A stretch of DNA of 51,783 nucleotides from Caldilineaceae bacterium (GTDB taxonomy: Bacteria > Chloroflexota > Anaerolineae > Caldilineales > Caldilineaceae), in NCBI GenBank assembly GCA_019637645.1, contig JAHBVH010000058.1:1-51783 (forward strand), read 5' to 3'. Positions within the stretch are counted from its first letter, which is position 1. Each line of letters opens with the position of its first letter. Below are positions 17,701 through 25,776 of the stretch, piece after piece. The notes below the pieces were generated by a model. The model was not told the DNA's origin, searched no databases, and saw nothing but the letters and a program-made list of their open reading frames with translations. The position numbers and the translations under genes are program-made.

Positions 17701-19584
17701 CAACTGGATGATCCACTGTTGCAAGTTTGGGATCTGACCCAGGGCAAAGTGCTCTCCACCCTAGGTGATCCAGCAGCAGAGGCCGCCTATCCGCGCCTGC
17801 TGCAAGTGACGCCCGATCAACAGCAGGTGATCCTGGTGAGCTGGCCTGACTTTGCTTTCGCCGTCACGGCCTGGGATCTACAGAGTGGCCGCCAACTGAC
17901 TCACTTTCCCGTCGATCCCAGTCTCTCCTTTTCGCCCGATGGCGGGCTGATGGCCTATGGTCAAGACGCCGCCGTGGTCTTGCGTGATACCGTCCGCCAA
18001 ACGGTGATTATGTCGGCGACGATGCACAGTTTGGATGTTTTGCAGACGGTCTTCTCGGCGGATGGGCACTATGTAGCTTCCCTGGCTAGCGACAACACCA
18101 TCTATCTTTGGCAAATTGTCGACGCGCCCCCCAACGCGGCCTTGATCCCCCTCTTTTCGGTGCCAACGAATGGCAGCACACAAGTTACCTTTGTCCCCGA
18201 CCGCCCCCTGTTGCTCGCGTGGAATGATAGCAATGGCCTACTGACAGGATGGAGCATGGCAACCCGCGCCACCCAAGTGGCGACGGTGGCAACGGGACAA
18301 CCGATTCGCCAACTACAGGTTGCGTCCCAAGGTGCCGCCTTTGTGACCATGGACAGAGAAGGGACATTACGCACCTGGAGCGCCGATTTTGGGGAAGAAT
18401 GGGCCAATGTGCCACCCTTGCCGCAACTGCTCACGAGCGGGGTCAATAGTGCCCATCTCACGCCCGACGGCAAACAGATCGCAGTCACCGTAGATCAACA
18501 GCTCCACTTTTTTGATCTCACCGCGCGCACTTGGCAAAGCCCCACCTTGACCATGACCGAAAATATCGATAACTTTGCCTTTACGCCTGATGGCACCCAG
18601 GTTGTCGCCTATGGCAACCAAGAAATCGCTTGGTGGTCTCTCCCAAGCGGTGTCCCTTTGGGGACAATCACGGTGGTATCCGCCACAGTAGGCAGTGCTG
18701 TGCTCGACCCGACAGGCCGCTATGGAGCCGCCGCTTTAGCGGTCAAACGTCCCGATCCGGCCATGGGTAACGAAGTGCTATCCACGGCTGCTTTGTGGCA
18801 GACCGCGACGCAACAATGGCAGCCCTTGGCCGACATACCGCACTATCGCGCCATCGAAACCCTGAGCTTTGCCCCCGACGGGGCTAGTTTATTGGTGGTT
18901 GGCGCAACCGCCATCAACGAAGCCGGTGCGAACCATCTGGTGCGGGTGTGGGAAGTCGCCACCGGGGAGCTACGCTTTGCCCAAGACTTTGGCCCCGAGA
19001 CCGCGGTCGCCTATCTGCCCGACAGTCAGCGCCTCCTCATCGTCCGCCGCGAGGCGTTAAGCCTGTGGGATCTGACAACCGGGACGCAACTCGCTACTGT
19101 CACCCCGGCCGCGCCATTGAGCACCGTGACCATGGCCATTTCCGCTGACGGGCAACGAGCCATCCTCCCCGATGGCTTTACCTCGACGGCGCAAGTGTGG
19201 GATCTGGCGACGCTGCAACCACGCTTTTCCCTAGTGGGGCACGCGCCCGGCAGCACGATTTCAACCATCCAAATCAGTCAGGACGGTGCGCTCATTGTAA
19301 CGGCCAGCAGTGGGGATGACAAGATCCGGCTGTGGGATGGCGCGACGGGCGCGCTTTTAAGTGTGCTGCCCTATGCCCGTGACCAGGAACTCTCGACCGA
19401 TGGCCGCTTTGTGATGAGCAAGACAGCCTTTGGCCTGCCCCAGCTCTATCTCGCCCGCTTTCCCGACTTGTTAGCCTTGGCTCAACGCCGCGTCACCCGC
19501 CCATTGACCTGTGCCGAACGCCGTGACCTCCTGCATGAAGCGGTCGTTTGCCCGGTGGCAACGCCCATGCCCGTGGCGTCGTGA
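14770..19584 (+). CDS. Caspase-nSTAND1-TM-WD40 fusion protein
   Basis: A 1604-residue fusion. Residues about 22-290 form a caspase-fold domain with His100 (YFAGHG) and Cys152 (LDCCFAG). Residues about 302-740 form an nSTAND1-type ATPase that begins with NPYRGLQSYDEQHADLFFGR and has the P-loop GASGTGKSSL near 343 and a Walker B ALLVIDQFEEL. A transmembrane helix lies near 764-784 (IVAITMGVILVLTGLTLF), then an Ala/Arg-rich helical segment, then a long WD40-like region from about 860 to 1560 (FSPKGRYAWAIYDD, VWDLTQGKV, IRLWDGATG). Such proteins are thought to work as ligand-triggered switches: the beta-propeller senses, the STAND ATPase oligomerises and the caspase is activated. The family occurs in multicellular bacteria, and related caspase-STAND pairs act in abortive-infection defence. 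It lies second in a three-caspase cluster. Confidence 0.92.
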   Translation: MTHTTRSFRLADPRSPTAAEFQQSLAVVIGINAYQQGIPPLRTARADAEQLAHLLATQHGYQVELLVDQVTVPQLLQLLQHALPQRVGPQDRLLVYFAGHGIALPGEDGPAGYLLLQDADAADRTSFLPMQQLHDAVAQLPCRHCLVILDCCFAGAFRWSTTRSLSFPHSILYRERYARFLRSPAWQVLTSAAYDQEALDSYLGQGWGARDAMAVETDAGIHSPFALALFAALTGAGDTNQDGVLIATELYLYLRDQVEVRAAQVAKHLQTPGLWPLQKHDKGEFIFLLGEPDLPPAPPLTTANNPYRGLQSYDEQHADLFFGRQLLVAQLAALVENQVLTVVLGASGTGKSSLVKAGLLPHLRRATDTSPGWHILPVLRPTEAPLQVFQELVDRLQQTPSPALLVIDQFEELITLCHHAAERTAFLELLAELLTVQGGGLHLVLTLRTDFEPPLAQGALAAWWSAGRFVVPPMNQRELRACIDGPANARVLFFDPPTLVDHLIDEVIQTPGALPLLSFTLEQLYLRYLERQSLAQQQGETIERALTEADYQALGGVIGSLRTRAEEEYAALPDDAHRATMARLMVRMIAAEGSEVARRRVLLTELDYPSAAENQRVQRVIERLVAARLLVSDSADVNADGVADAHVEPAHDALVRAWDRLLRWKQDFAEFLPLQRSLTAAADEWTQAGAPPRSGLLWNNNPRLPQLQAILHPSATGEPSVSRLPTIRHALWPSTKITDQPTWLNRQETLFVQQSVARRAALLKRIVAITMGVILVLTGLTLFAFDRQRVATNNANELAAEVVVRATAQAIAVAQRDLARSRELAVVAQDRIADDPEQALLIALAANEITRTLQSEAALRAALQASPLRGRFAPAGKTIQAMALAPTGDQLLITGMADEGLFAQLLAFPALTPTRALKPGEGYSAYTNGFSPKGRYAWAIYDDTTLQIWDSQRGTLVLTAPAAVVGWFPDEQRIVTAQLDDPLLQVWDLTQGKVLSTLGDPAAEAAYPRLLQVTPDQQQVILVSWPDFAFAVTAWDLQSGRQLTHFPVDPSLSFSPDGGLMAYGQDAAVVLRDTVRQTVIMSATMHSLDVLQTVFSADGHYVASLASDNTIYLWQIVDAPPNAALIPLFSVPTNGSTQVTFVPDRPLLLAWNDSNGLLTGWSMATRATQVATVATGQPIRQLQVASQGAAFVTMDREGTLRTWSADFGEEWANVPPLPQLLTSGVNSAHLTPDGKQIAVTVDQQLHFFDLTARTWQSPTLTMTENIDNFAFTPDGTQVVAYGNQEIAWWSLPSGVPLGTITVVSATVGSAVLDPTGRYGAAALAVKRPDPAMGNEVLSTAALWQTATQQWQPLADIPHYRAIETLSFAPDGASLLVVGATAINEAGANHLVRVWEVATGELRFAQDFGPETAVAYLPDSQRLLIVRREALSLWDLTTGTQLATVTPAAPLSTVTMAISADGQRAILPDGFTSTAQVWDLATLQPRFSLVGHAPGSTISTIQISQDGALIVTASSGDDKIRLWDGATGALLSVLPYARDQELSTDGRFVMSKTAFGLPQLYLARFPDLLALAQRRVTRPLTCAERRDLLHEAVVCPVATPMPVAS

Positions 19585-19790
19585 ATGTAGCCGTTTTTGG
19601 GGCTCGGTGTAGCGGTATAACCGCGGTGCGTGAGGTCAGTTCGTCGGTTGGCTCTGCGCAAATGGCCGAGGCCACACCAAAGGGATTGCCGCGGCGGAGT
19701 GGCTGACTATGTTATGGGCCGGTGAGAATCCATGGCTGGAAGAGTTGAAGTAGCACAAATTTGTTTTGCCAACGGCAAAGGAGTTAACCT

Positions 19791-21839
19791 ATGTCCAAGC
19801 ACTACGCCCTCCTCATCGGGGTCGATCACTATTTTGAATATCGCTTGCCGGGTGGGCTCTACTATCCCAAGCTCGGCGGCTGTGTCCGGGATATTACCAA
19901 AGTCTATAACTTCTTGACGGCGCGGTTGGGCATTCCGCCGCAGCAGATCTACAAGCTCACGGCGAGTTTGGGGGGTGCGCAGCCACAGGAAGATCCCAGC
20001 CAGTGGCCCACCTATACGAACATGGTTCATGCCTTCAATGAGATTACCGAAGTGGCACAGGCCGGCGATCAGATCTATCTCCAATATTCCGGCCACGGCG
20101 GGCGTACCACCACCATGTTTCCCGCCATCAAAGGCGAAGGCGAGTTTGACGAGGGCTTGGTGCCATTGGATCTCGGCAAACCGGACGATCCCACGGCGCG
20201 CTACTTGCGTGATGTAGAGATCTATGAGTTACTGCAACGGATGGTAAAAAAGGGCATTCGCCTGACCGTAGTCTTTGATTGCTGCCATTCCGGTGGCGCG
20301 ACGCGCAATGGCGGGGGCGCGGTGAAACGTGGTTTAGCGGGGGTGGATCTCTCACCCGCTCCGGCAGATAGCCGCGTTGCCCCGCTGCACGAACTCATTG
20401 CCCACTGGCAAGGAGCGCAAGCCGGGGTGGCACGGGGCGTCCAAAGCCAGACCGACTGGCGCTTTGCAACGAAAGGGTACACGCTCTTCGCCGCCTGCCG
20501 TGCCAACGAGTCGGCCTTTGAGTTTCCCTTTAACGGCCTAGAGAGCAACGGCGCGCTGACCTATTGGCTGCTTGATACCCTGAATAACGCCGGTCCCGAC
20601 TTCACGTGGAAGATGGTAGGTGATCGCGTAACGGCCAAGGTGCATGGGCAATTTGAGCAGCAAACCCCCATGCTCCAAGGTGAAACCGATTTTCGGATTT
20701 TCGGCCATGATCGGCTGTCGAACTTCTATGCCGTTGCGGTCTTGGCCGTTGAAGCGCCGACGCGCCAAGTACGCCTGGGCGCGGGCGCGGTCCATGGCGT
20801 AAGCGTCGGCACCCAATTTGCCATCTACCCCACCGCAACCCAGATCAGCAACCCGACCGACTCTATCGAGAGCCAGCCCCGGCTCGCCCGCGTAACCGTG
20901 GCCCAAGTCCATGAAGTGGATAGTTGGGCGACAATCAGCGAAGGGCAAGCCCAGGCGATCGAGGTTGGTGCCCAAGCAGTACGGCTCAATGCCACAGATA
21001 TAAAACTACAACGGGATGTGCGCGTCGAAATCGCTGATGCCGCCTTACGCCGCCAAGTGGAGCAGGCGATTCATGACTATGGTCGCGGCTTTGTGGCGGT
21101 CGCGGGCGGTGCGACGGATGAATGGATTGTCCATGTGGTCAACGGCCACTATGTTATCGCTGATACCACGGGCGCACCGGTTCCCAACTTGCGCCCGGCC
21201 CTGCGCACAGCTGATCCAATGGCCCTACAGCTACTGGTAGAGCGGCTCGTGCATCTAGGGCAATATCGCAACGTCCTCATGTTGGACATGCCCGATCCTG
21301 CCGCCCAAGCGAAGCTCAAAGTTGCGCTGCAGACATCCAATGCCCAGGTCGGTGCGCCGATCCGTCCTGGTGAGGAGATCGCGATCAAAATTACCAACAC
21401 GCAGACGCCCAATCCACACGATCCGAATGATCCCCAATGGGTGCTCAATGTGGCCGTGCTGATGCTCTCTTCCGACTGGAGCATCACCCAGATCTACCCA
21501 GCAACCGCGGCCTTTGAACCGATTGATCCAGGGAAGCATCTCGACCTTGCCTTTGAAGCGTATTTGCCCGACGGTCAAACCGAAAGCCAGGACATCTTCA
21601 AAATCTTTGCGACGCGAGGAACGACCGATTTTCGCTGGCTGGAACTCCCCGCGCTCGACCAACTCCCCTTATCACATCCCATCAAACGGAGTGCGATAGC
21701 GGATCCACTAGAACAGTTACTAGCCGCCATAACTGGGGAAGAAACCCAAACCCGCGCCTTTAAACTCACCAAGGCACCGGCGACCACCGCGAGCTGGACC
21801 GTGCAAACCGTGGCGTTACATGTGCAGAGACCGACTTGA
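19791..21839 (+). CDS. Caspase-fold (C14) protein with DUF4384-like C-terminus
   Basis: A 682-residue orthocaspase-like protein. The caspase domain occupies about residues 1-310 with His102 (YSGHGG) and Cys165 (FDCCHSGG), both intact. A middle part of about 320-510 is beta-rich (VRLGAGAVHGVSVGTQFAIYP). The C-terminal part from about 515 to 650 resembles DUF4384 (IRPGEEIAIKITN, VAVLMLSSDWSITQIYP), a domain commonly attached to bacterial caspases. No signal peptide or membrane helix is visible, so unlike its two neighbours it is probably soluble. AAAGGAG lies seven bases before the ATG. It ends 82 bases before a strong bidirectional terminator that closes the caspase cluster. Confidence 0.92.
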   Translation: MSKHYALLIGVDHYFEYRLPGGLYYPKLGGCVRDITKVYNFLTARLGIPPQQIYKLTASLGGAQPQEDPSQWPTYTNMVHAFNEITEVAQAGDQIYLQYSGHGGRTTTMFPAIKGEGEFDEGLVPLDLGKPDDPTARYLRDVEIYELLQRMVKKGIRLTVVFDCCHSGGATRNGGGAVKRGLAGVDLSPAPADSRVAPLHELIAHWQGAQAGVARGVQSQTDWRFATKGYTLFAACRANESAFEFPFNGLESNGALTYWLLDTLNNAGPDFTWKMVGDRVTAKVHGQFEQQTPMLQGETDFRIFGHDRLSNFYAVAVLAVEAPTRQVRLGAGAVHGVSVGTQFAIYPTATQISNPTDSIESQPRLARVTVAQVHEVDSWATISEGQAQAIEVGAQAVRLNATDIKLQRDVRVEIADAALRRQVEQAIHDYGRGFVAVAGGATDEWIVHVVNGHYVIADTTGAPVPNLRPALRTADPMALQLLVERLVHLGQYRNVLMLDMPDPAAQAKLKVALQTSNAQVGAPIRPGEEIAIKITNTQTPNPHDPNDPQWVLNVAVLMLSSDWSITQIYPATAAFEPIDPGKHLDLAFEAYLPDGQTESQDIFKIFATRGTTDFRWLELPALDQLPLSHPIKRSAIADPLEQLLAAITGEETQTRAFKLTKAPATTASWTVQTVALHVQRPT

Positions 21840-21921
21840 AACGCGGTAGCCCTTGCACGGCAGAGGCCCTTCAATGGCTAGGCCACGAAAGGTCTTCTCG
21901 ATCAGCGGCGGCTGATAAGCA

Positions 21922-21969
21922 AGCAAAAAGCGCGACCACCAAAGTGGCTAGGTGGTCGCGCTTTTTGCT
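21922..21969. terminator. Bidirectional rho-independent terminator, 19-bp perfect stem
   Basis: Positions 21922-21940 pair perfectly with 21951-21969 around a 10-base loop. The stem has a GC-rich core (GCGCGACCACC) with an A-tract on the left and a T-tract on the right, so it can stop transcription from both sides. It separates the caspase cluster from the regulator genes. Confidence 0.9.
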
Positions 21970-22013
21970 ACTATCTCTAGTAAGGTGAGTGACAGCTACT
22001 ACCGAAAGAAGTT

Positions 22014-22041
22014 TTGTTGAACGAAATAGGCAGGTTATAAT
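22014..22041 (+). promoter_or_regulatory. Promoter of the first BTAD regulator
   Basis: TTGTTG (22014-22019), a 16-base spacer and TATAAT (22036-22041). The predicted transcript would have a leader of about 100-115 bases before the regulator start. It lies just after the bidirectional terminator, so the regulator is its own transcription unit. I see no gene in the rest of 21840-22145. Confidence 0.6.
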
Positions 22042-22163
22042 GAACGCTGATTTGCTTTGCACCAGTTCAGGACATCTATGCCGACTACACATCAAGAGCT
22101 TTTCGTGCATACAGTTGTGCGTGCGAACATACGCATGCCAAGCTAATGAAAGTGAAAGGATTG

Positions 22164-25100
22164 ATGTTATCGTTTCAGCTACTCGGATCAGTCTCACTCC
22201 GCAAAGATGGTCACCCCCTCAACCAATTTCGCAGCCAGAAAGAAGCAGCCCTCCTCATCTATCTGGCCCACACCCAACAAGCATGTACGCGCGAATTTAT
22301 GGCCGAGCTGCTCTGGGAAGAGCGAACTACGCAACAGGCGCTCAGCAATTTACGCACCGTCTTGGCGCGCCTCCACAAGCAAATCGGTGACGCGTTACTC
22401 GCCGCGCGCAAAACCGTGGCGTTGGCCCCAGTCAGTCAACAGCAGGTTGATTCGGTACTTTTGCTCCAAACCTTGGCGACCGTTGGCGCAATCGACTCAC
22501 CGGCCAAAGCCACGGCCCTCCAAGCGGTACTCACCACCTACCGCGGTGACTTCCTGGCCGATTTCCACGTACCGACAGCACCCCATTTTGAACAGTGGAT
22601 GATGACCACCCGCGAAGCAATTCGCCGCCAGGTCATCACTGCGTACAACAAGCTGGGTCAATTTATCCTGACCACCGGCACGGCGGATGAGGGGATTGCC
22701 CTCGCCCACCGCTGGCTGACCGTAGACGCGCTCGATGAAGCGGCACATACCCTGCTGCTGCGCTTGCTGCTAAACGATGACCAAAGCCGCGCGGCCGTAG
22801 ACCATTATACAGCCTATGAGAAGCGCCTGCGCCAGGAGGTAGATGTTGCGCCGTCGGCGGCCATCAAAGCCTTGATCGAAACCGCACAGCCCAGCGGGTT
22901 GGCGGTACAACAGGCGCACGGCCAGTCGTCGAAACTTGTGCAATTGCCCGTTGCCTACCCACGTTTCGAGCAGCCACGTCACAACTTGCCCGCGCCCCAT
23001 GATCAATTTTTTGGTCGCGTCAGTCTCCAGCAGGCGATTGGCGAACGACTCGACCAGCCCTGGTGTCGCTTGGTGACACTGGTGGGACAAGGGGGCGTGG
23101 GCAAAACACGGCTCGCTACGACCATGGCCTACAACCGCCTTTCTCACTATCCCGATGGCGTTTGGTTGGTGGAACTAGCCGCGATCGAACGTGATGACAC
23201 CAACCTTGCCGAAGCCATTGCCGTCGAAATTGCTACCGCCCTCGACCTGCGCTTAAACGGCGCGGCCTCGCCCATCGAACAGCTATTCAGCCATTTACAA
23301 CACAAAACGCTGCTGCTCGTACTCGACAATTTTGAACATTTACTCGAGGGAGGCATCTCGTTAGTGCTCGACCTGATCGAGCGCTGTGCCAACATACAAC
23401 TGCTGGTCACCTCGCGCGAGGCGTTGCGCACCCGCGCCGAATGGGTGGTGACCCTCACGGGGCTGGACTATCCAACGGACGACAACCAGGTCGCGTGCAC
23501 AGAAGCAGAAGCGCTCTTTGTGGCGCGCCGCGCCCAAGGGCGGCAGGAGCCACTCGTGGCGGCAGACCGTGTGCTGGTGCAGCAAATCTGTTATCTGGTA
23601 GAGGGGCTACCACTAGCCCTGGAGCTGGCCGCGGCATTGACTCACAGCAAGCCCCTCCCCACCATTGTCGCCGACCTGCGGCGCGGCTTTGATACGCTCA
23701 CCACCGCGCTGCGCGATGTACCACACCGCCATCGCAGCCTCCAGATCGTCTTTGCCATGTCTTGGCGCACCTTGACCAAAGGGCTCCAGACACGCCTTGC
23801 CCGCCTTACCATTTTCCGCGGGGGCTTTACCGCGGCCGCGGCCCAGGCAATTACCGACACGGATCTGGACCAACTGACCGCGCTGGCCGAGAAGTCGTTG
23901 TTGACCACTGAGACAGCCACGGGCCGCTACGCGCTGCACCCCGTGGTACGCGCCTATGCGGCGGCCCAGTTGATAACGGCGGATCCCATCGCCCAAAAAC
24001 ATGCGCGCTATTATCTCGCACTGCTGGACGAACAGAGCGACCTCTTGCAGAAAGCCACCCCTCAACAGGCCGTTGCCAAACTGGTGCCCGAGCTAGAGAA
24101 CCTGCGCCTGGCCTGGCACAGTGGCCTAGCAGGCCGCCAAGCCGATCTTCTTGCGGCTGCGCTCACCCCACTCTCGCTCGTCTACCAACTGCGTGGCCTC
24201 GCCCATGAAGCCGCCGCCACCATGCAAAACACCGTGCGAGCCACCACCGCGTGGGGTCACGCTGGCATGGCGTTGGCAACCCGCGCGGGGCTAGAAGAGG
24301 CCCGCTTTCAGAATCGGCTAGGCCGCTATCGCGCCGCCATCGCCAGCGTGGAGACCGCCCTATGCCAAGCCCAAACGAGCGGCGATCACTGGGCCGAAGG
24401 GATGGGACATATCCTCTGGGGCGAGGCGCTCTGGCGTCTGGACGAGTATGCGTTATCCGCCACGAAGCTCCATCATGCGCTTGCCATTGCCCACGCCATC
24501 GACAGCACCCTGCTGATCGGCTGGTGTCATCACCATCTGGGCGTCATCGACGATATTCAAAGCCGCTATGCAGCCGCACACGCCCATTTGGAACAAGCCT
24601 GTGTGGCTTGGCGAAGCCTCGAAAATGTACAGCTACTGAGCAACAGCCTGAACAGCATCGGTCTTGTCTGCTATCATCAAGGGGATTGGCCCGCCGCGCA
24701 ACAAGCGCTGGAGAAAGCACTGCATCTCTGCGAACAGATCGATGACCGTCATCGGCAGTCCAATCTGATCAATAACCTTAGCATCCTAGCCACTGAACAA
24801 GGTGACTATGGCAGCGCACATCACTATTTACAAATGGGACTGGACTTAGTCAAGCGTAGTGGTGATTTATATGTGCAGGGGAATCTTCACACCAATCTCG
24901 GCAGAAATTATTATTTGCTCGGTAAATTGGCGGCTGCCGAAGAAAATCTGGAGCAGGGCATGCGCATTTTCGAGTCGATCGGGAATCGTGCGTTGTTGGC
25001 AACCGCTGTGCTTTATCTGGCCGAGACGACATCCAAGCAAGCTGATGGAAACCGTGCCACGGCGTTATATCAGCAAGTGTTGAGCATCGCCCGCCAAGAC

Positions 25101-25283
25101 CAGCTGCGGCTGATCGAATGCGAAGCCTTGATTAACATGGCCGAGTTTTTCAGAAAAAGGGATGAGCGCGCCGCGAGAGAATATAGCATACAGGCGGTTA
25201 CGCTAGCGGAAACACTCCAAAATCCCAATTTACGCGAACGTGCTGCTGCGATCAACCACTATTTGCAGATAGGAACGCGCTAG
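22164..25283 (+). CDS. BTAD/SARP-type regulator with NB-ARC (STAND) ATPase and TPRs
   Basis: A regulator of about 1039 residues. The N-terminal 95 residues form an OmpR-like winged helix (FQLLGSVSLRKDG, FMAELLWEE, ALSNLRTVLARLH). A bacterial transcriptional activation (BTAD) helical domain follows to about residue 250 (YRGDFLADFHVP, YEKRLRQEVDV). An NB-ARC ATPase has the P-loop VGQGGVGKTRL near 308 and Walker B LLLVLDNFEHLL. The C-terminal 400 residues are TPR-like helices (AAHAHLEQACVAW, AAEENLEQGMRIF). Such proteins bind DNA and respond to ATP and a ligand sensed by the TPRs. I prefer the ATG at 22164 because the protein then begins as in the family and AGGA is just upstream, though only three bases away; the ATG at 22146 is possible. 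It lies opposite a small secreted-peptide gene and near a second regulator of the same build. Confidence 0.9.
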   Translation: MLSFQLLGSVSLRKDGHPLNQFRSQKEAALLIYLAHTQQACTREFMAELLWEERTTQQALSNLRTVLARLHKQIGDALLAARKTVALAPVSQQQVDSVLLLQTLATVGAIDSPAKATALQAVLTTYRGDFLADFHVPTAPHFEQWMMTTREAIRRQVITAYNKLGQFILTTGTADEGIALAHRWLTVDALDEAAHTLLLRLLLNDDQSRAAVDHYTAYEKRLRQEVDVAPSAAIKALIETAQPSGLAVQQAHGQSSKLVQLPVAYPRFEQPRHNLPAPHDQFFGRVSLQQAIGERLDQPWCRLVTLVGQGGVGKTRLATTMAYNRLSHYPDGVWLVELAAIERDDTNLAEAIAVEIATALDLRLNGAASPIEQLFSHLQHKTLLLVLDNFEHLLEGGISLVLDLIERCANIQLLVTSREALRTRAEWVVTLTGLDYPTDDNQVACTEAEALFVARRAQGRQEPLVAADRVLVQQICYLVEGLPLALELAAALTHSKPLPTIVADLRRGFDTLTTALRDVPHRHRSLQIVFAMSWRTLTKGLQTRLARLTIFRGGFTAAAAQAITDTDLDQLTALAEKSLLTTETATGRYALHPVVRAYAAAQLITADPIAQKHARYYLALLDEQSDLLQKATPQQAVAKLVPELENLRLAWHSGLAGRQADLLAAALTPLSLVYQLRGLAHEAAATMQNTVRATTAWGHAGMALATRAGLEEARFQNRLGRYRAAIASVETALCQAQTSGDHWAEGMGHILWGEALWRLDEYALSATKLHHALAIAHAIDSTLLIGWCHHHLGVIDDIQSRYAAAHAHLEQACVAWRSLENVQLLSNSLNSIGLVCYHQGDWPAAQQALEKALHLCEQIDDRHRQSNLINNLSILATEQGDYGSAHHYLQMGLDLVKRSGDLYVQGNLHTNLGRNYYLLGKLAAAEENLEQGMRIFESIGNRALLATAVLYLAETTSKQADGNRATALYQQVLSIARQDQLRLIECEALINMAEFFRKRDERAAREYSIQAVTLAETLQNPNLRERAAAINHYLQIGTR

Positions 25284-25287
25284 CCGG

Positions 25288-25323
25288 AAGGCGTATTGCG
25301 ATCTCGCGAATGCAATACGCCTT
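25288..25323. terminator. Perfect 12-bp hairpin downstream of the first BTAD regulator
   Basis: AAGGCGTATTGC (25288-25299) pairs with GCAATACGCCTT (25312-25323), loop of 12 bases, five bases after the stop codon. It is the first of two adjacent hairpins and probably ends transcription of the regulator. Confidence 0.65.
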
Positions 25324-25375
25324 GAACGTGCTAGCCCGCATTTGTCATCGATTATCAATGCGGGCTAGCACGTTC
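25324..25375. terminator. Perfect 19-bp hairpin between convergent genes
   Basis: Positions 25324-25342 (starting GAACGTGCTAGCC) pair perfectly with 25357-25375 around a 14-base loop. It directly abuts the preceding hairpin and lies 36 bases beyond the stop of the small peptide gene on the other strand, so it can serve as a shared barrier for both. No long T-tract follows. Confidence 0.7.
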
Positions 25376-25411
25376 CTGTTATGGCCTAGGGATCAATGCA
25401 CTTGGGGTCGC

Positions 25412-25525
25412 CTAACACCCGCCATGGGTGCCCGTACAGGCATAAGCAACGACGGGTTGCAAGGCAACCCACAGCGGCAACAGCGCGGCAATGACGAGCA
25501 TCTTTCCGTTAGCAAAGCGTTTCAT
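25412..25525 (-). CDS. Small secreted peptide (37 residues) with Cys-ended mature part
   Basis: A short gene with strong translation signals: GGAGGA lies five bases before the ATG at 25525 and the frame runs for 37 codons to a TAG at 25412. The peptide starts MKRFANGK, has a hydrophobic core of about 20 residues (MLVIAALLPLWVALQPVV) and a signal-peptidase-I-like AYA, which would release the eight-residue CTGTHGGC. Its two cysteines could form a ring. A lipobox reading is less likely because no Leu is at -3. It lies between two large BTAD-STAND-TPR regulators, one convergent and one divergent. Signal peptide, size and context suggest an exported signalling peptide or its precursor, or a secreted bacteriocin-like peptide. 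The gene is real by its signals; the role is inference. Confidence 0.7.
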   Translation of the reverse strand: MKRFANGKMLVIAALLPLWVALQPVVAYACTGTHGGC

Positions 25526-25605
25526 GAATATCCTCCGTAGGTGTGAAATATGCGTAATCTTGTGTCTCGGTGGAGCCACGTTAACAGTCACAGCCTACGG
25601 CGGTG

Positions 25606-25749
25606 GCGCACCCATAGCGCACCCAAGAACCAATGGGGTTGGGTACGCTGTGGTATGAAAAGAATTTTGAAGCTACGCATACGCAGTTGAACAAGCGCTG
25701 ACCGGATTGGAAGAGTGGTCAGCGCACTGGTCATACCAACCAACTGCGT
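25606..25749. promoter_or_regulatory. Direct and inverted repeats between peptide gene and second regulator
   Basis: The divergent gap of 251 bases (25526-25776) holds no further gene but several symmetric elements. GCGCACCC occurs at 25606-25613 and 25617-25624, an 11-base period. Three inverted pairs follow: TGGTATGA (25651-25658) with TCATACCA (25731-25738), ACGCAGTTG (25681-25689) with CAACTGCGT (25741-25749), and GCGCTGACC (25695-25703) with GGTCAGCGC (25717-25725). The last forms a hairpin with a 13-base loop. The first two pairs interleave, so they could form a pseudoknot in RNA, or they may be two operators. They lie just before the second regulator's ATG. Confidence 0.6.
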
Positions 25750-25776
25750 AATGCCTATCACGATTGACTATGCATC

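Noticed and set aside
22071..22145. Possible upstream start extending the first BTAD regulator before 22146.
   Set aside because: No ATG/GTG with a ribosome-binding site in frame, and the family N-terminus begins at the FQLLG strand just after 22164.
25412..25525. Secreted 37-residue peptide considered as a lipoprotein with Cys30 as lipidation site.
   Set aside because: The residues before the Cys (VAYA) lack the usual Leu at -3 of a lipobox, and the mature part would be only eight residues; an ordinary signal peptide fits better, though lipidation is not excluded.
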